Shown here piece by piece: positions 1-11,369 of a DNA stretch of 64,000 nucleotides. A program made the position numbers and the translations under genes. Under the pieces are notes generated by a model. That model did no database searches. It worked only from the letters and a program-made list of their open reading frames with translations, and was not told where the DNA came from. Where the stretch lies: contig NW_024037076.1 of assembly GCF_015706575.1 (NCBI RefSeq), forward strand, positions 12,528,898 through 12,592,897, in the 5' to 3' direction. The DNA is from Patiria miniata (taxonomy: Eukaryota > Echinodermata > Asteroidea > Valvatida > Asterinidae). How positions within the stretch are numbered: the first letter of the stretch is position 1; each line of letters starts with the position of its first letter.

Positions 1-659
1 ATATGTAAATGCCTTTAAAGTGTCTTTTTTTTATTATGGCACATTACGTATATACGTAAGCAGAATACTGCATACTTTGTCTGCACACATAAGTAAGTCT
101 ATGTCATAAATTTTTTTTTTATTTGTCACAGGATATATTTCCAGTGAAATTGAAAATTGACACACATACTGACTTTCAAGAGTACTAATATTTTAGCTGG
201 CAACATTTTCATCGTCATTGGTTCATGTATCATCTGTTCTCTGTTAAAAAAATTCCATGAAATTGAAAGCTCCCTTGATAAAAAAAAATTAAACAAAAAT
301 TGATATGCATAAATACTGCGAGCTGTAGGAGCAGGATGTTCTAAAATTCAAAATGAGAAATTGTTTATTTGCTAATTTCATGGACTGACTTTTTGTGTGC
401 AATGTCTTATTAGAAAGCCAATTCAATTGGAAAATTCATTTGTAAGATGCCACACATCCAAATGACTCATTTGGCTTGATCGCATCACATATATAGAATA
501 TTTGATCAAGTCCAAATTAGAATAATCAAATAAATGAATACTAAATTATGATAATGAGACATTAGATTGACGCTCATGGCCATAGCCATAAAATTATATT
601 ATAATATGTATAGCACTAGTGTGATAATGTACGGGGTTAAATATCTGTATATAATTTGG

Positions 660-775
660 ATGATTAAATGAACTACTGGTTAGAAACTGTGATTGTTTGG
701 ATGGGAAAGGACATGTTTGGATATTTTTGTATGTAACACTGAAAAATAAAGATTGACATTCCAAACTTTTGTGTA
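660..775 (+). other. Possible 3' end of an upstream plus-strand transcript
   Basis: An AATAAA hexamer at 745-750 sits in AT-rich sequence without a long reading frame, which would fit the 3' UTR end of a plus-strand gene starting before the window. No coding exon is visible beside it. The hexamer is expected by chance in DNA this AT-rich, so this is weak. I see no gene in 1-1860. Confidence 0.2.
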
Positions 776-926
776 TATAGATCTTACTCTTTACTGAGAA
801 GCTTTTTTTTTTTAAAGGTTATGGGATTATTTATAGGTCTAAAGGCAGTAGCAAATCACTTGATTTGAAATTTTATTTAATATAAAAAAGCTAAGAAATC
901 CGACAATGAATGCTTTATGTGTAGTC

Positions 927-1340
927 TGAGGATCAGACTTTCACGTGTGCAGAGCCTGGCATGTTAAATGTTATGCCAGCCAATCGGATTCACCTTTAGA
1001 ACTTGTGATGTCATTTAGAGCAACAGCCAAAGCTGTTGATTGGTCTATAGCTGCCATGTTTTACTCAAACAAAGTGGGGTTACAAAAGATACAATTGACC
1101 TATCGCCGTTTGCAAGTTAGCCACGCCCCTTAGACAACCCTATGGAATTTTGTATGTAGGTTTGTTTGTCTCAGATTTTGGGCGTACCGTGTCCATTTTT
1201 ATATCCTGTAATTGGACAATATCTCACAAGCTACGTTGACACGATTCCACCGCGATAGGTCAATAGAAAGTGAACGCTGAATGGTAAGAACCTGGAGGTC
1301 AACACACAGTGTTGCTTTGCATACTCTGCATGCATATTTA
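927..1340. repeat. Dispersed repeat, first of two copies in the window
   Basis: The segment shares recognisable blocks with 48430-48660, for example the stretch around GCTGAATGG, GAACC, GGAGGTCAA and CACAGTGTTG near 1275-1315. The two copies are far apart and lie in non-coding DNA, so this is a dispersed repeat of unknown class. I could not define its ends. Confidence 0.4.
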
Positions 1341-1862
1341 TTATAGACGCCTGCCGTCAGCAACTGTCTATTCCATAGACTACCTTATGTTTATGTTGTG
1401 CAAACCCAACCCCAAAACGACTCAAACGGAAACTGGCTTCAAGTCGGGTCAGGTCAGTTTATCCAATGAACACATTTTTGGGTAAACATTTTGAACAGAA
1501 AATCCCTAAACTGAGCACTGTCTTCCTGAAATGACATCACAGTAACAATCTGTCAGTTGTCCGAATAATTACGGAAATTTATTTAAATTGCTTCAAAGAA
1601 GTGCATTTTTCAATACAAGAGAAATGTCAAATAGTTTTCATACATTAAGGGGTAGTAGAAAGTAGAAAAATCATCTCATGGACCCTTCAAGATAATACAA
1701 AATACTGACGCTAGACGACTTGAGATCAAGTACTGCCATACCAAGGTCACACTTTCAGCTGCTGGTGTTTCTAGTATAAAACAAACTTGGTTGTGTAGAG
1801 TTATTATTTCTGCAAGGTTCCTCATACGTTCTTTCTGTCCTATCCTTGGAAGATGAATTAAG

Positions 1863-2635
1863 ATACCTGCATTTCAGTTTCTGGCGTCCTCGCAATTGTC
1901 GCAAACATCCTCGAATGACATCCTCATGATTCCTTTGTCTTGTCAATCATTTACATTTGAAGATGAACACTTTATACAGTCTTACTTGTCCTGCCATCTT
2001 TCAAATTTTGGGCCAAATTCCTCGTCGGTACTATGGACTCTAATAAATGTACCTGCATTTCAGTTTCTGGCGTCCTTGCTATGGACCGATCCAGTAAGCA
2101 CCGCCCCATGGTGTTCTGACCAATCACAGCCGTGATTTATGTCCGACGTGCGTGTACAAAAGTCCGACATGCGTGCACGCACGTATGAAGCGCGCGGCAG
2201 GAAAATGCAGCGTGGCATTTGAGAGGAGCATGTGCTAATTTGCCCAGTGCGCAGTGGGCGGGGCTTACTGGATCGGTCCATTGTCGCATACATTCTCGAC
2301 TGATATCCTCACGATTCCTTTGTCTTGTCAATCATTTACATTTGAAGATGAACACATTACAATCGTACTTTTCCTGTCATCTCTAGGCTGCTCTCCAATT
2401 CTTCGCCAACTTCCTCGTCGGCACTATGCACTCTAATTAATGTACCTGCATTTCAGTTTCTGGCATCCTCATAATTGTCACATACATCCTCATATGGTAT
2501 CCTTAAACGTTTCCATTGTCTTGTCAATCGTTTACGTTTGAAGATGAACACCTTGCAATCTTACTTGTCTTGCAAACTCTCTAGGCTTCTTTCCAATTCT
2601 CCAACTTCCTCGTCAGCACCACAGACTCCATGTAA
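1863..2635. repeat. Three-unit tandem repeat (~185 bp unit)
   Basis: Units begin with TACCTGCATTTCAGTTTCTGG at about 1863, 2049 and 2442 and share internal blocks such as CTTTGTCTTGTCAATC and GAAGATGAACAC. The middle unit is longer because a ~200 bp inverted-repeat element is inserted in it (separate entry). The short open frames here are repeat noise. Confidence 0.8.
2081..2281. mobile_element. MITE inserted in the middle tandem unit
   Basis: The element has 19-bp terminal inverted repeats, ATGGACCGATCCAGTAAGC at the left and its exact complement at the right. It interrupts a tandem unit whose neighbours (about 1890 and 2470) carry the uninterrupted sequence, so its boundaries can be read directly. 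It has no coding capacity, as expected of a non-autonomous DNA transposon. The target duplication is too short to assign a superfamily. Confidence 0.8.
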
Positions 2636-3307
2636 TCAGATCCCACCAGTTCATGCACATCCAGATGTAAAAATAAATACTGCAAGTAAAACTTGCGTGA
2701 TCCCCCTTGCACACTGGCAGTTTGCATACATGAACAGGCATGACAGGCAGTTAGTAACAACATTTTTTCAGTGGACCTAACCCAAATGGAATGTGTCATA
2801 ATTAGCAACAGGGATTTTTGTATAGCAAAGAAATGGGTGGGCAGCTGTTTAGTCGGGCAGTGTTGTGTCACTCGTGTGTGCCTCTGAAGGTAGGCTTAGT
2901 GAAAGTTCTTTCACGAAACTAGAGAAACAAAGTGACATAAATCTTTGGCTACCTAGGACAGAGGTCTGTGGAGGCCATGACATGTTGCCTGAGTCTAATC
3001 ACTTTACCAGACACCATGAGCAATAACCACATGTCAAGTTTGGTTGAGATTGATGACTGAGCTTACAGAGAACCTAACCAAAGCTGGCTGGCTCAATTCT
3101 GCAGTAAGTACTGCACGCACACACACGAACACACAGAACGAATACGCGAATCGCAATATCCCCCTGTCTGGCTTCAAAGCCAAGGGGATAAAAATGCCTT
3201 GTGTATTTCGCTCCATACACGCACTGACCCGGGCAAGCACACAATGTCCAGCACTGTGGCACAGCCTGATATCCTGCAACTGGACAGAGTCCATGTCTTG
3301 TGCTTCC

Positions 3308-3567
3308 TCAAGACGTTCCAGCAAGGAACTCCAAAAACTCTGTGCCCATCTCGTTGTCATCACTGTCATCGTCCTCGTCCATGTTGAAGCCATCAACGGC
3401 AAGGGCGTCATTGTCATCTGCTTCCTCGGGACCGTCTTCGATGTCATCATCATCATCATCATCTTCAACATACTCCTCATCCATGTCCGCATCCTCCATG
3501 TCAACACCTCCTGCCTGAGATGTCGACGGCCTGGAGGAATCATCTCCATCTTCCTCAGCCGTGCCAT
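3308..3567 (-). CDS. GTF3C5: GTF3C5 exon 8 (acidic tail and stop)
   Basis: It starts after ATCAAAG with DGTAEEDGDDSS and ends FLEFLAGTS-stop. An Asp/Glu-rich run (EEYVEDDDDDDDIED) matches the acidic C-terminus of the vertebrate protein, which ends in EMETEILDYV; here EMGTEFLEFL occupies the same place. Confidence 0.93.
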
Positions 3568-6500
3568 CTTTGATTGTATAAACAAGGAAAAAAGTGAGTG
3601 AGTTTGAAGCACGATTCCCTCATTCAGAAATACCTAAGACAGTTTACCAATTCCTAGCGGTCGAGAGCCAGTCACTGCTGCGTTCTGCGCCACATTGCAC
3701 AGTATTGTGGTGTGCGCGCGCAATTTCCATATAAGGAGATTTGTAGCACGTGGCTTGTGATTCGTCTCCTGAATGGCTTGTGATTTGATTTGTGACTTTT
3801 TCGGACTTGTAATATTTCTTGTGACTGGCTTACGATTCGACTGTGACTTGTGAATGGCTAGTTGTTTGGCTTGTGAAGTACTTGTGATATTACTTGTAAA
3901 TGGCTTGTGATTCGTCTCGTGAATGGCTTGTGATTTGACTTGTGACTTCTGAAGGACTTGTGATATTACCAGTGACTGGCTTGTGATTCGTCTCGTGAAT
4001 GGCTTGTGATTTGACTTGTGACTTTTGAAGGACTTGTGATATTACCAGTGACTGGCTTGTGATTCATCTCGTGAATGGCTTGTGATTTGACTTGTGACTT
4101 GTGAGGGACTTGTGATATTACCAGTGACTGGCTTATGATTCGTCTCATGAATGGCTTGTGATTTCTCTTGTGGCTTGTGAAGGACTTGTCATCTGACTTG
4201 TGACTGGCTTGTAACTGACTTGTGATGGGAACTACGATTGAACTTGTGCTGTGTAAGATTGCAACTCTGCCTCCCGCCTACCTTCTGTGAGTGCCTCCTG
4301 CTCCAACGTCTTCTGCAACTTCTCAGTCAGGATAGACCTCATCTGATCCAGGACTTCCGTCTTGAAGTACCCGACGGGTCCCCCCTGATCCGTTTTGACA
4401 CTACCCGCCCGAATCATGGCCTGGATCTCCTCAACGTGGATATCACACAGCTGGTAAAACATGTTATTGTAGGCCGGGACCAGACCTTCCTTGAAAATGA
4501 AGTAGGCTTCCTGGGAAGGGAAGGAAAGACAGAATTGTTAAAATGATAGACAGTGCAATTCATTGTGTGAGTATGATAATGCTTGCATGCCCAGACCTTT
4601 TTAAATGGAGAGTACAGTCGACTCCCGTTATAACGAGGTCCGGTGGACTTTCACAATACTGTCGTTATAGCCGGAACCTCGCTAAAACCGGAGCGCAGTT
4701 TCCCCATTCGTTCTGCACAAGGTACGGTACATGTGCGCGCGTGTTTTAATCGTGTAACGCACGTCCGAAGACATGAAGAGATGGTCTTTTGTTGGTATGT
4801 ACGTCTGTTATTAGTGTATATTAAATATTTAACTGATGGTGATGAATAAATGAAATAAATAAAATACCTTTAAGGGAACATTGTTTAATATTTGAGGACC
4901 TGAATCCGGAGGAAAAGGCATCATCGCTGAGAAGAATCAGGCAAGTAGGTCACTTGCACAAATCGTGCCGAGTGACATTTTGCTTTCATTTTGCATTTGC
5001 TGGAATCGGCCATTTGCATTGGGTCGGCCAAAATCGTCGTAATAGCCGAAATCTCGTTATGTCCGTGCCCGTAATAACCAAATATTTCCCCATAGTAATG
5101 TACACAAATTGATCGGGACTGGGAGAATGTGCTCGTTACATCCAGGATATCGTTATGACGGGAGTTGACTGTATATCATTTGTCATTTGAGCATCTTTTT
5201 CATTTGAAGCAACAAAATTGCTTGAAGTAAGCTTCTTAACAATAATTTAGTCAGTTACTTTTTGGATAGCTGCAAATTCTCTACTCCACCTTTAAATCGC
5301 TACACCACTACCTTATGCACCCCATTTTCCCCACTGATGTAAGCACGCACAAACTCCCAATAGTGCCCAAGAAATTTGGCCATGGTAGGAACACGCAATT
5401 AAAAGGTTTGCATCTGCACCATGTGACAAAAATCTCTCCAGGGAGGAAAATCTCTTTGTGAGTTTGTTCGGTCCGGAAAAGAGCCCGTGGAACCCAACCT
5501 TTCAAACAGTACACTCTGCCCATCATCAAGAGACCAGTTAGCTATTCCCAGTCTCTCGATGACAGGCAGGGCACAACGTCCACTTGTACCTTTCAGAACC
5601 ATACAAACTCACAAAGCGCTTTCTCGTCAAATTGTGCAACTGCAATCAAACTCTTATTGCCGACTTCACTACGCACATCTTCAAATCTCTAATTTTTATG
5701 GAATGTTTAGGACGGACATAGATACCTTCTCGGCCATTGTTTTCTGTTCTTGCCTGAACTGGCTGTGCCTTGCGGGTCTGGCGGTTCTAAACCGGCTGTA
5801 GCAGGTGCTCTTGAAGCGTTGTGTTTTATCGACGGGCATTACTGATTTGCTGCTGTACAAAACTACAGGAGTGAAAACACATTCTTATAAAAATGCAAAA
5901 ATAGGATTTGTCTTTTTTAAAATTACGGCTAAAGGACAGGATATCTACAGCACTTTCTACACTGAGGTTATTTCAATTAAAGGAATATTGTTTTTCGAAA
6001 CAATATCTTCCTGTACTTGTTTTGACAAATTTGTTGAAATCCAGGAGACTGACCAAAACCACAATATCAATCCAAGAAGTCCAATATGGAAATGCCAGTC
6101 CTCGCTAAATAGTCAGGGCTGGTCCATCTATATCTGACCTGTTTCTTTCTTCTCCTTTTTTTTAAATTACCTGCTATAATTTCCTTTTGAACTAGATCCC
6201 TATTTAATCTCTTACCACGCTAATGCAGGAATTCTGCACCTACCCTGCAAGCACAGAGCCCTTGGTTCAGATCAAACCTTCATCTCCTTGATATTATGTG
6301 AAATTGCCTACTATTAGTAGCAAATGAAGATTCTTGTCAGTTAAAAAAAAGTGAACAGAGCCATGGAATGCAGCCTGGATCAACTGGGGCTTGTTATTTT
6401 GTTTCTGGGTCAAATTTCACAAAACTACTTTATAGTGAGAAGCCGCCCATCGACATGTTCCAATCGACATGTAGAAATCGTACTTACATCTGCGCACCCT

Positions 6501-9500
6501 GAAGTCCAAGGGCTGATACTGCAATCCGTCGGGCGCGGTGCGTGGGTCGTAACCCAGACGAACCCAGGTGCACCGCCACGGTCCGGAGCAGAAGTAGTAG
6601 GAGACAGAGGGCAGGAGGACGGTCAGCTGACGATCAGTCAGGGTGCAGTTCTGCCTCAGGGCACTGCGGGACCAGACAGGCCGCCGAGCAAAAACCTGGA
6701 CAAAGACAATGGAAGTACTGGTTTGAGTTTAAAATATTTTATGATGAAATCTTCCTTCCTTCCTTGAAAGTGCAGCCTCATATGTATGAGGATAAACGCA
6801 GTGCCAGAAACACCGGGGCGAACCCATTCTCTTAGCGATAAGTGTTACTGGGTTCTTTAACGTGCATTATACAAGGCACGGGACCTACGGCTTTACGTCC
6901 CATCCGAAGGACGAAGCAATAATGGTTAAGTGTCTTGCTTAAGGACACAAGTGTCAAGACCTGGACTCGAACCCACACTCTGCTGGCAGAAACTCCACCA
7001 TCTCTCCTTGTGTTAAGCAGATTATGAGATACCCTGCTGTCAGCACATTAACCCAACCTCTATAGGCATTTTTCTAGGAGCCTTCCTGAATCTTCCAAAA
7101 TCCCCAACCGTGCACAAACTCACTGCCACAATCTTTGTACTTTGAAGGGGCATCAAAACACATGTAGTATTATACCGTCTTGGCTCTTTCTACCTCAATC
7201 CTGCAAAATCCTCCGAAACAACAATAGAGTAAGGTATCCCTCCCAGTCTTTTGCACTTCAAAACCCTTCAGCTTTTGCAAAACCACTTTTGCCCATACAG
7301 CTGCATCCATACTACCCACTCTTTTGAGGTAATCTTCTGTGGAGTACGGACAACAACTCAAAAGGCATCCAGGTGGATTCAGTCTTGCTCTCCACAGTGC
7401 TGTGTTTTATGCAGTGACTCTTGTGTGACGCAGTTATACATATTGCTCTGAATACTAACTTCCAACAATAAAGAAGGTTCATTTGAATAATCGGGGAGTA
7501 CTACCTGCATCAGTTCGTCCTGTAGCACCTCTATGCTGTTGTCTCTGGCCTTGCCTTTCTCGAAGTAAAGCACGGCATCAGGATGGGGAGCTGTGGGGAC
7601 GCCATCCTGCTCAAAGGGCACCATGTAAGCGTTGTGTGGCCGTCGAGCTCGCCCGCTGCCCACGATATTCTTGTCAGTCCTGTTAGCTACCTGGGTGACG
7701 GCATCCAAAAAAACAAAAAAATTATCAGTGGATTGCGTTCAAGCGGTGTGTCTTCCCCGATGGAGCTGTCATGAGAAGAGATCTTCTGTTCATGCATGGA
7801 GTCACTTTAGGTTGACTTCGTGCATGATATTGCAACAACCCTGTGCACAATAGACTGATTTACACATTGCCTGAATAAATTTATTAAGGCATCAACAACT
7901 TTTGCACAAAATCTACTTGAGTTTTAAAAATATTAAAACACAAGCTCAAACTTAGACACTCGCACTCATTATGATAAAATCAAACAACAGGTAAATGAAA
8001 ATGTTTAATAAAGTGTTTTTTTCTGATGATTTTTGTGTGTGCTGTGTCAAGTAAGTGGAACATTTCAACCAATCAGTGTTGTAGTTGAGACCATCACAAG
8101 TCCTCACAACTTGATCACAAGTTCACCAGTTTCATGTCAAGTTACAAGCTATTCAAATATGAACTTTGTAAAAAAAAACACATTCCTTTGTAACTGCTCG
8201 TTCACTGTTGCTTGTTACCGGACTTGTGAAGGACCTTTGATTTACTTATGACCGTTCTTGTGATGGACTCGACAACACCACTGCAACCGAGCTGCTGCAG
8301 CTGTACCTTGTATGACAAGCTCTCGATGGAGGGTACTATATCAGGCTGGAAGTGGAAAGCTAAGGGCTGGTCGGTGCGCGAGAAGACAGGAGGCAGCATG
8401 AAGAGGGGCACGTCTTGCTGGAGATAGCTGCCATCCTCGGGTTTGGTAGGCACGATCTTCTCAATCAGTGACTCCATGCCGCCTGTCTCCTTGTTCCGAT
8501 GCAGTGGCAGATACTGGTAATCACACATTCCTACGTGTTAAGAGAAGGAAAATTCTGAATTTTTTTTTGTCTGCATGTCACGTTATGAATATTTATCATT
8601 AAGGGAGTCAGGTTGGGGTAGTGATTCTTTCCTCGCCTTCCATCACTGTGACCCGGGCTCGATTCCTGCCCTGGCCACATGTGGATTGGGTTTTCAGTCC
8701 CTGCCTGATTCCGTGGGTTTCCCCAGATTGTGCCTCTGATGGGGTTTTCAAAATGACAGCATGCCAGAAAGAATAATTTCACAGAGGGTTTAAACCAAGA
8801 ATGGTTTTCAACAAAAATTACCTTACTTTTTGGATAGCTGGAAAGTATCTACTCTACCTCTAAGACACTATTACCAGGCATGTACATGGTAATTTGTGTA
8901 TAAAGTAAATCTAATGTCGCCAAATGTACACTCTTCAGAACCCACCCTTAAATTGATAAACTGAGTCAATGACTCCAACGAGTTCAGTCTTGTACTCTGC
9001 CTCCTCCTGTGCAGCTTCTATGACCTCATCATCTCCATCACCAGCGTCCTGACTGTCAACCTCCATCTCAGCAGTGGGAGCTGCTTTCTTGTATCTCTTT
9101 TTGACCCTGAGAAGGATGCTGGTGGTTGGCTGTTGGCTGGCATAGAGGGGGCGACAGAAAGGGTCGTCTGGTCTGAACTTCATCTGTAGCTTCGGTGCTG
9201 AGTTGGCACTGAGTGTCTGGTTATCAGAGAAATTTAATTTTAAATTAACTATTTTTGGGGAAACAAGTATCCAATAATTTGGCCAAAGCACTCCACTTGC
9301 ACACTTGGCTGCAAATTCTGGCAAAACTTTTCTTTGATTTCATTGGTACCCCGCTATGATTTTGCACACGGGTGAACTGTCTCCCGAAACAAATCAACTA
9401 CACATGCGCAGCTGATATAGTGCAAATGCTTATTGCGGGGTAGGGCTTACCATCCAATTCCTTGAAAATGTCCTGTTTTGAACTTTTATTGAAGTAGGCC

Positions 9501-10618
9501 TAATTGCAAAATTTTGATATTTTTTTACGGCACCATGGTTTAAGCCAATTTGGAAAGAATGTTGCAACCTGACGCCACTTTTTTTCTTCATATCTATCAT
9601 CAGGGTCGGATCCAGGAATTTTCCCAGGGGGTGGGGGGGGTGGGGGGGGGTTTCATCAGCAAAAAAATCTGAAAATGTACACAGGTTTTTTTCTTCGGAC
9701 ACTTGGCCTCTGTAAAATCAAAAACTGGGGGGGGGGGGGGGGGGGGGGGGGGGGTACCATATTTCAATAGGGGGCACTGTTAAAATTCGATAATTATTAA
9801 CACTAGATTACAGAATGGTGTACCGTATTTTGAACAGGCGGACATTATACCAGTATAATTTTAGAAACTTAGAATTTTTCAGACCAGTCTCATAGGGTTT
9901 GTGCACAGTGTGTCAAGTGATGTTCAGGTATGGAATTCTTTCCCCTTTTTTTCTAATTCACAACTTTGCAGGATTTTTTTAAAAACGGTTAGTAAAGTCC
10001 GAGATATCCTACAGAATCAACCCACTGCGCAATGCGATCAACCCATCGCGCAATGCGATTGACCCATCGCGCAAATCAACCAATTGCGCCCAACATACAC
10101 AACCGCTGAAGTGGCATCTGAATACATTCTTTCCAATATTTTGTATGCTCCAACTTTTGTGCAAACGAAAGTTTCCATCTTCTTTTGATAAGATGAAAAA
10201 TTGCAGAATCCGGATTCGTTAACCACCACGTCAACCATAGACTTGTTTGCTTCTCTGCTCTGTTTACCCCTCGGCAAGCAGATCTCGCGATCGATGTGCT
10301 ATTGGGATTGTGAATGGGTTTATTCAACGACGTCTACGGCGGGTCTACACAATCACGACAATCGCCATTGAACACTCTGTCTGTCGTCTGCAAATTCGAT
10401 GACGTGCTCCTAAATCAGAACACAAGAAATCCGCAGTTTCATTGTAAAATTTTCGTGAAAACACCGACCTTTGAGACTGCTTCCTCTCCACCAAGGGTCT
10501 TGAACATCTTATCTACATTCTGCACTCTGGCTGGAAATTCAACACAAACGAGCTGTGGAAGTTTTTGCGCATCAACTGAAGCAGACGAATTTTCGTCTTC
10601 CATCGTGTTGTCCGCCAT
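3308..10618 (-). CDS. GTF3C5: General transcription factor 3C polypeptide 5 (TFIIIC subunit 5), complete, 8 exons
   Basis: The product is a subunit of TFIIIC, which binds A/B-box promoters and recruits TFIIIB and RNA polymerase III at tRNA genes. Eight exons join in phase with GT/AG boundaries into 554 aa; the human protein is about 519 aa. Hallmarks in order are LVCVEFPARV and TLGGEEAVS at the N-terminus, FRPDDPFCRPLYA with SILLRVK, VPLFMLPPVFSRTD, GRARRPHNA, ARRPVWSRSA with GPWR and RLGYDPR, MFYQLCDIHVEE, then a very acidic tail. These match the Tau95 barrel and DNA-binding regions of the GTF3C5 family. The chosen ATG (10618-10616) opens exon 1. SEC16 lies upstream on the same strand. I see no frame damage. 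Confidence 0.95.
3620..3712. repeat. SINE-like repeat fragment
   Basis: The segment matches the beginning of the repeat at 23993-24310 (ATACCTRAGACAGTTTAC, GTCGAGAGCC, GTCAC and a later CTRCGCCAC). It is a truncated copy within GTF3C5 intron 7. Confidence 0.5.
3735..4245. repeat. CTTGTGA-type minisatellite in GTF3C5 intron 7
   Basis: The array is built of short CTTGTGA / GGCTTGTGAT words with a higher-order period near 75 bp (GTGATTCGTCTCGTGAATGG recurring near 3910, 3985, 4060 and 4135). It fills most of the intron and stops close to the exon 7 donor. Related words recur at 8215-8270, 15006-15440, 19630-19670 and 20085-20130. Confidence 0.85.
4282..4510 (-). CDS. GTF3C5: GTF3C5 exon 7
   Basis: The acceptor is TTCCCAG|GAAGCC and the donor GAAG|GTAGGC. 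It encodes EAYFIFKEGLVPAYNN followed by MFYQLCDIHVEEIQAMI, aligned with human YIFREGALPPYRQ and MFYQLCDLNVEELQ. It ends in phase 1. A CTTGTGA-rich satellite begins about 40 bp into the following intron. Confidence 0.95.
4615..5171. mobile_element. Tc1/mariner (pogo/Tigger-like) MITE, TA target
   Basis: Inverted ends are CAGTCGACTCCCGTTATAAC on the left and CAGTCAACTCCCGTCATAAC (complement) on the right, flanked by TA on both sides (4613-4614, 5172-5173). CAGTCRAMTCCCGTTATAAC-type ends with TA duplication are typical of Tigger/pogo derivatives. It is 557 bp with no transposase frame, so non-autonomous. Confidence 0.88.
5175..5312. repeat. Fragment of the MITE family seen whole at 13004-13557
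   Basis: It shares CAGTTACTTTTTGGATAGC and the flanking CAAATTCTCTACTCCACCTTTAAA end with the fuller copies, but lacks the central part. It directly follows the Tigger-like MITE. Confidence 0.55.
5393..5662. mobile_element. Imperfect inverted-repeat element (MITE-like)
   Basis: The left half (around CTCTTTGTGAGTTTGT, 5450-5467) and the right half (ACAAACTCACAAAG, 5602-5615) are inverted with further matching blocks outward. The open frames across it do not resemble GTF3C5. Ends are uncertain. Confidence 0.45.
5726..5862 (-). CDS. GTF3C5: GTF3C5 exon 6
   Basis: It starts after CCTGTAG and ends AAG|GTATCT. It encodes about 45 aa (LYSSKSVMPVDKTQRFKST, then a basic linker). Conservation is lower than in other exons, but both splice phases fit exactly and the position corresponds to the human YAPSDLPVKAKRST region. 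Confidence 0.85.
6488..6695 (-). CDS. GTF3C5: GTF3C5 exon 5
   Basis: The acceptor is GTCCAG|GTTTTT and the donor AGAT|GTAAGT. It encodes VFARRPVWSRSA, TVLLPSVSYYF, GPWRCTW and VRLGYDPR, matching human IRPIWSRNA, GPWRSLW and FGYDPR. It ends in phase 1. Confidence 0.95.
6818..6990. repeat. SINE-like dispersed repeat (ACGGGACC-TACGGCTTTACGTCCC type)
   Basis: It contains CGGGACCTACGGCTTTACGT, CCCATCCGAAGGACG, AAGTGTCTTGCTTAAGGACA and a B-box-like GGACTCGAACCC. From memory this is a family widely scattered in marine invertebrate genomes. It lies in GTF3C5 intron 4. Confidence 0.6.
7505..7690 (-). CDS. GTF3C5: GTF3C5 exon 4
   Basis: The acceptor is CACCCAG|GTAGCT after a T-rich tract and the donor CAG|GTAGTA; both are phase 0. 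It encodes 62 aa with GRARRPHNAYMVPFE, the near-invariant SRARRPHNA motif of the family. Confidence 0.93.
8307..8530 (-). CDS. GTF3C5: GTF3C5 exon 3
   Basis: It starts after GTAG with the codon split GG|A before MCDYQYLPLH and ends SLSYK|GTACAG in phase 0. The block DVPLFMLPPVFSRTDQP matches human ELPLYIPPPIFSRLDAP. Confidence 0.95.
8605..8765 (+). repeat. tRNA-derived SINE in GTF3C5 intron 2
   Basis: An A-box-like GGTTGGGGTAGTGATTC is followed by a B-box-like CCCGGGCTCGATTCCTGCC and a body with CACATGTGGATTGGGTTTTC. The arrangement and spacing fit a tRNA-headed SINE. A MITE fragment (CATGCCAGAAAGAATAATTT to about 8860) follows at once. Confidence 0.6.
8946..9216 (-). CDS. GTF3C5: GTF3C5 exon 2
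   Basis: The acceptor is CAG|ACACTC and the donor AAGG|GTGGGT. It encodes TLSANSAPKLQ, FRPDDPFCRPLYA and an acidic insert ending VYQFKG, aligning with the human FRPKDPYCHPVCA to IYKFQG stretch. It ends in phase 1. Confidence 0.95.
9600..9775. repeat. G-rich repeat fragments with a long poly-G run
   Basis: GGGTCGGATCCAGGAATTTT (9603 on) followed by G-rich tracts resembles the end of the GGATCC-type MITE at 55677-56466. A nearly pure run of G at about 9727-9754 follows and could form G-quadruplexes. Run length in an assembly is unreliable. Confidence 0.6.
10019..10095. repeat. Short GCGCAATGCGAT tandem repeat
   Basis: About three copies of a ~22-25 bp unit (CAACCCATCGCGCAATGCGA and variants) lie in GTF3C5 intron 1. 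Confidence 0.7.
10469..10618 (-). CDS. GTF3C5: GTF3C5 exon 1 (start codon)
   Basis: It encodes 50 aa from MADNTMEDEN to GGEEAVSK and ends in phase 0 at AAG|GTCGGT. It carries the N-terminal VCVEFPARV block of the Tau95-type barrel that pairs with the small TFIIIC subunit in known complexes. Confidence 0.93.
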
Positions 10619-11369
10619 TTTAGAAAGTGTCCTCGTTCGAAATTTTCAGACTAAAATAAAAGAACTTAAAAAAAAATAGACAAAAATTAAGAACTACCAC
10701 GCTGCCTTGTAAAAAAAAAGACTAAAACGACATGGAAAAAAAAAAGAAAAACATCGAAAACACACACCAAAAGAAGAATTATGAACGAACACTTCGCCAC
10801 ATTTTTTCCCCAAAGCTACCTGTACGAAGGGGCGTGGTTTCGAAATTAGATGCACCGAGATTTGGGGGAGGTGTTGGTGGGGCAAGATTAGGTCAAATAC
10901 GATTGATTTAGGTGATTCGAAGACAACAATGAGTATTGATGAGATTTTGCTTAATTTCTAAGGAGAATACCATTCACCTGTTCTCCTCCCCAGCCTAACG
11001 CTCGGTCTATTAATTACAAACCAACAAAATCAGTAATATTCTGAGCTTGTTTTGCTGATGGTCCTCTAGACTCACTGATTGTTGACCGACTCATTACTGA
11101 CTATTGGCTGATGAATAGAGCCAGGCAGTATGTTATGTATACAGTTACGTGGGAATGGTTGTAATGGGCTGAACCATATATTTTGCACATATAGTGTCAA
11201 TATATTGTCTTTTTATTTGTTTCCAACAAAATGGTAGCTTTGCATAGAAAGAGTTATTTGGACACAATTTCGTATTGGCAAAATAGTCAAGAAAAATAGA
11301 AGAATCCATTCACCATCTTGAAAAACACCTGCCTCCTTAATTTTGTCATAAAGGCTAGACGAGACACTA

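Noticed and set aside
3034-3612. Long overlapping open frames on both strands
   Set aside because: They are other-frame shadows of GTF3C5 exon 8 and its Asp/Glu-coding repeat (CATCATCATC); only the frame joined in phase to exon 7 matches the family.
5308-5602. Possible extra GTF3C5 exon
   Set aside because: The open frames there have no similarity to the family, lie in an inverted-repeat element, and exons 6 and 7 already join in phase.
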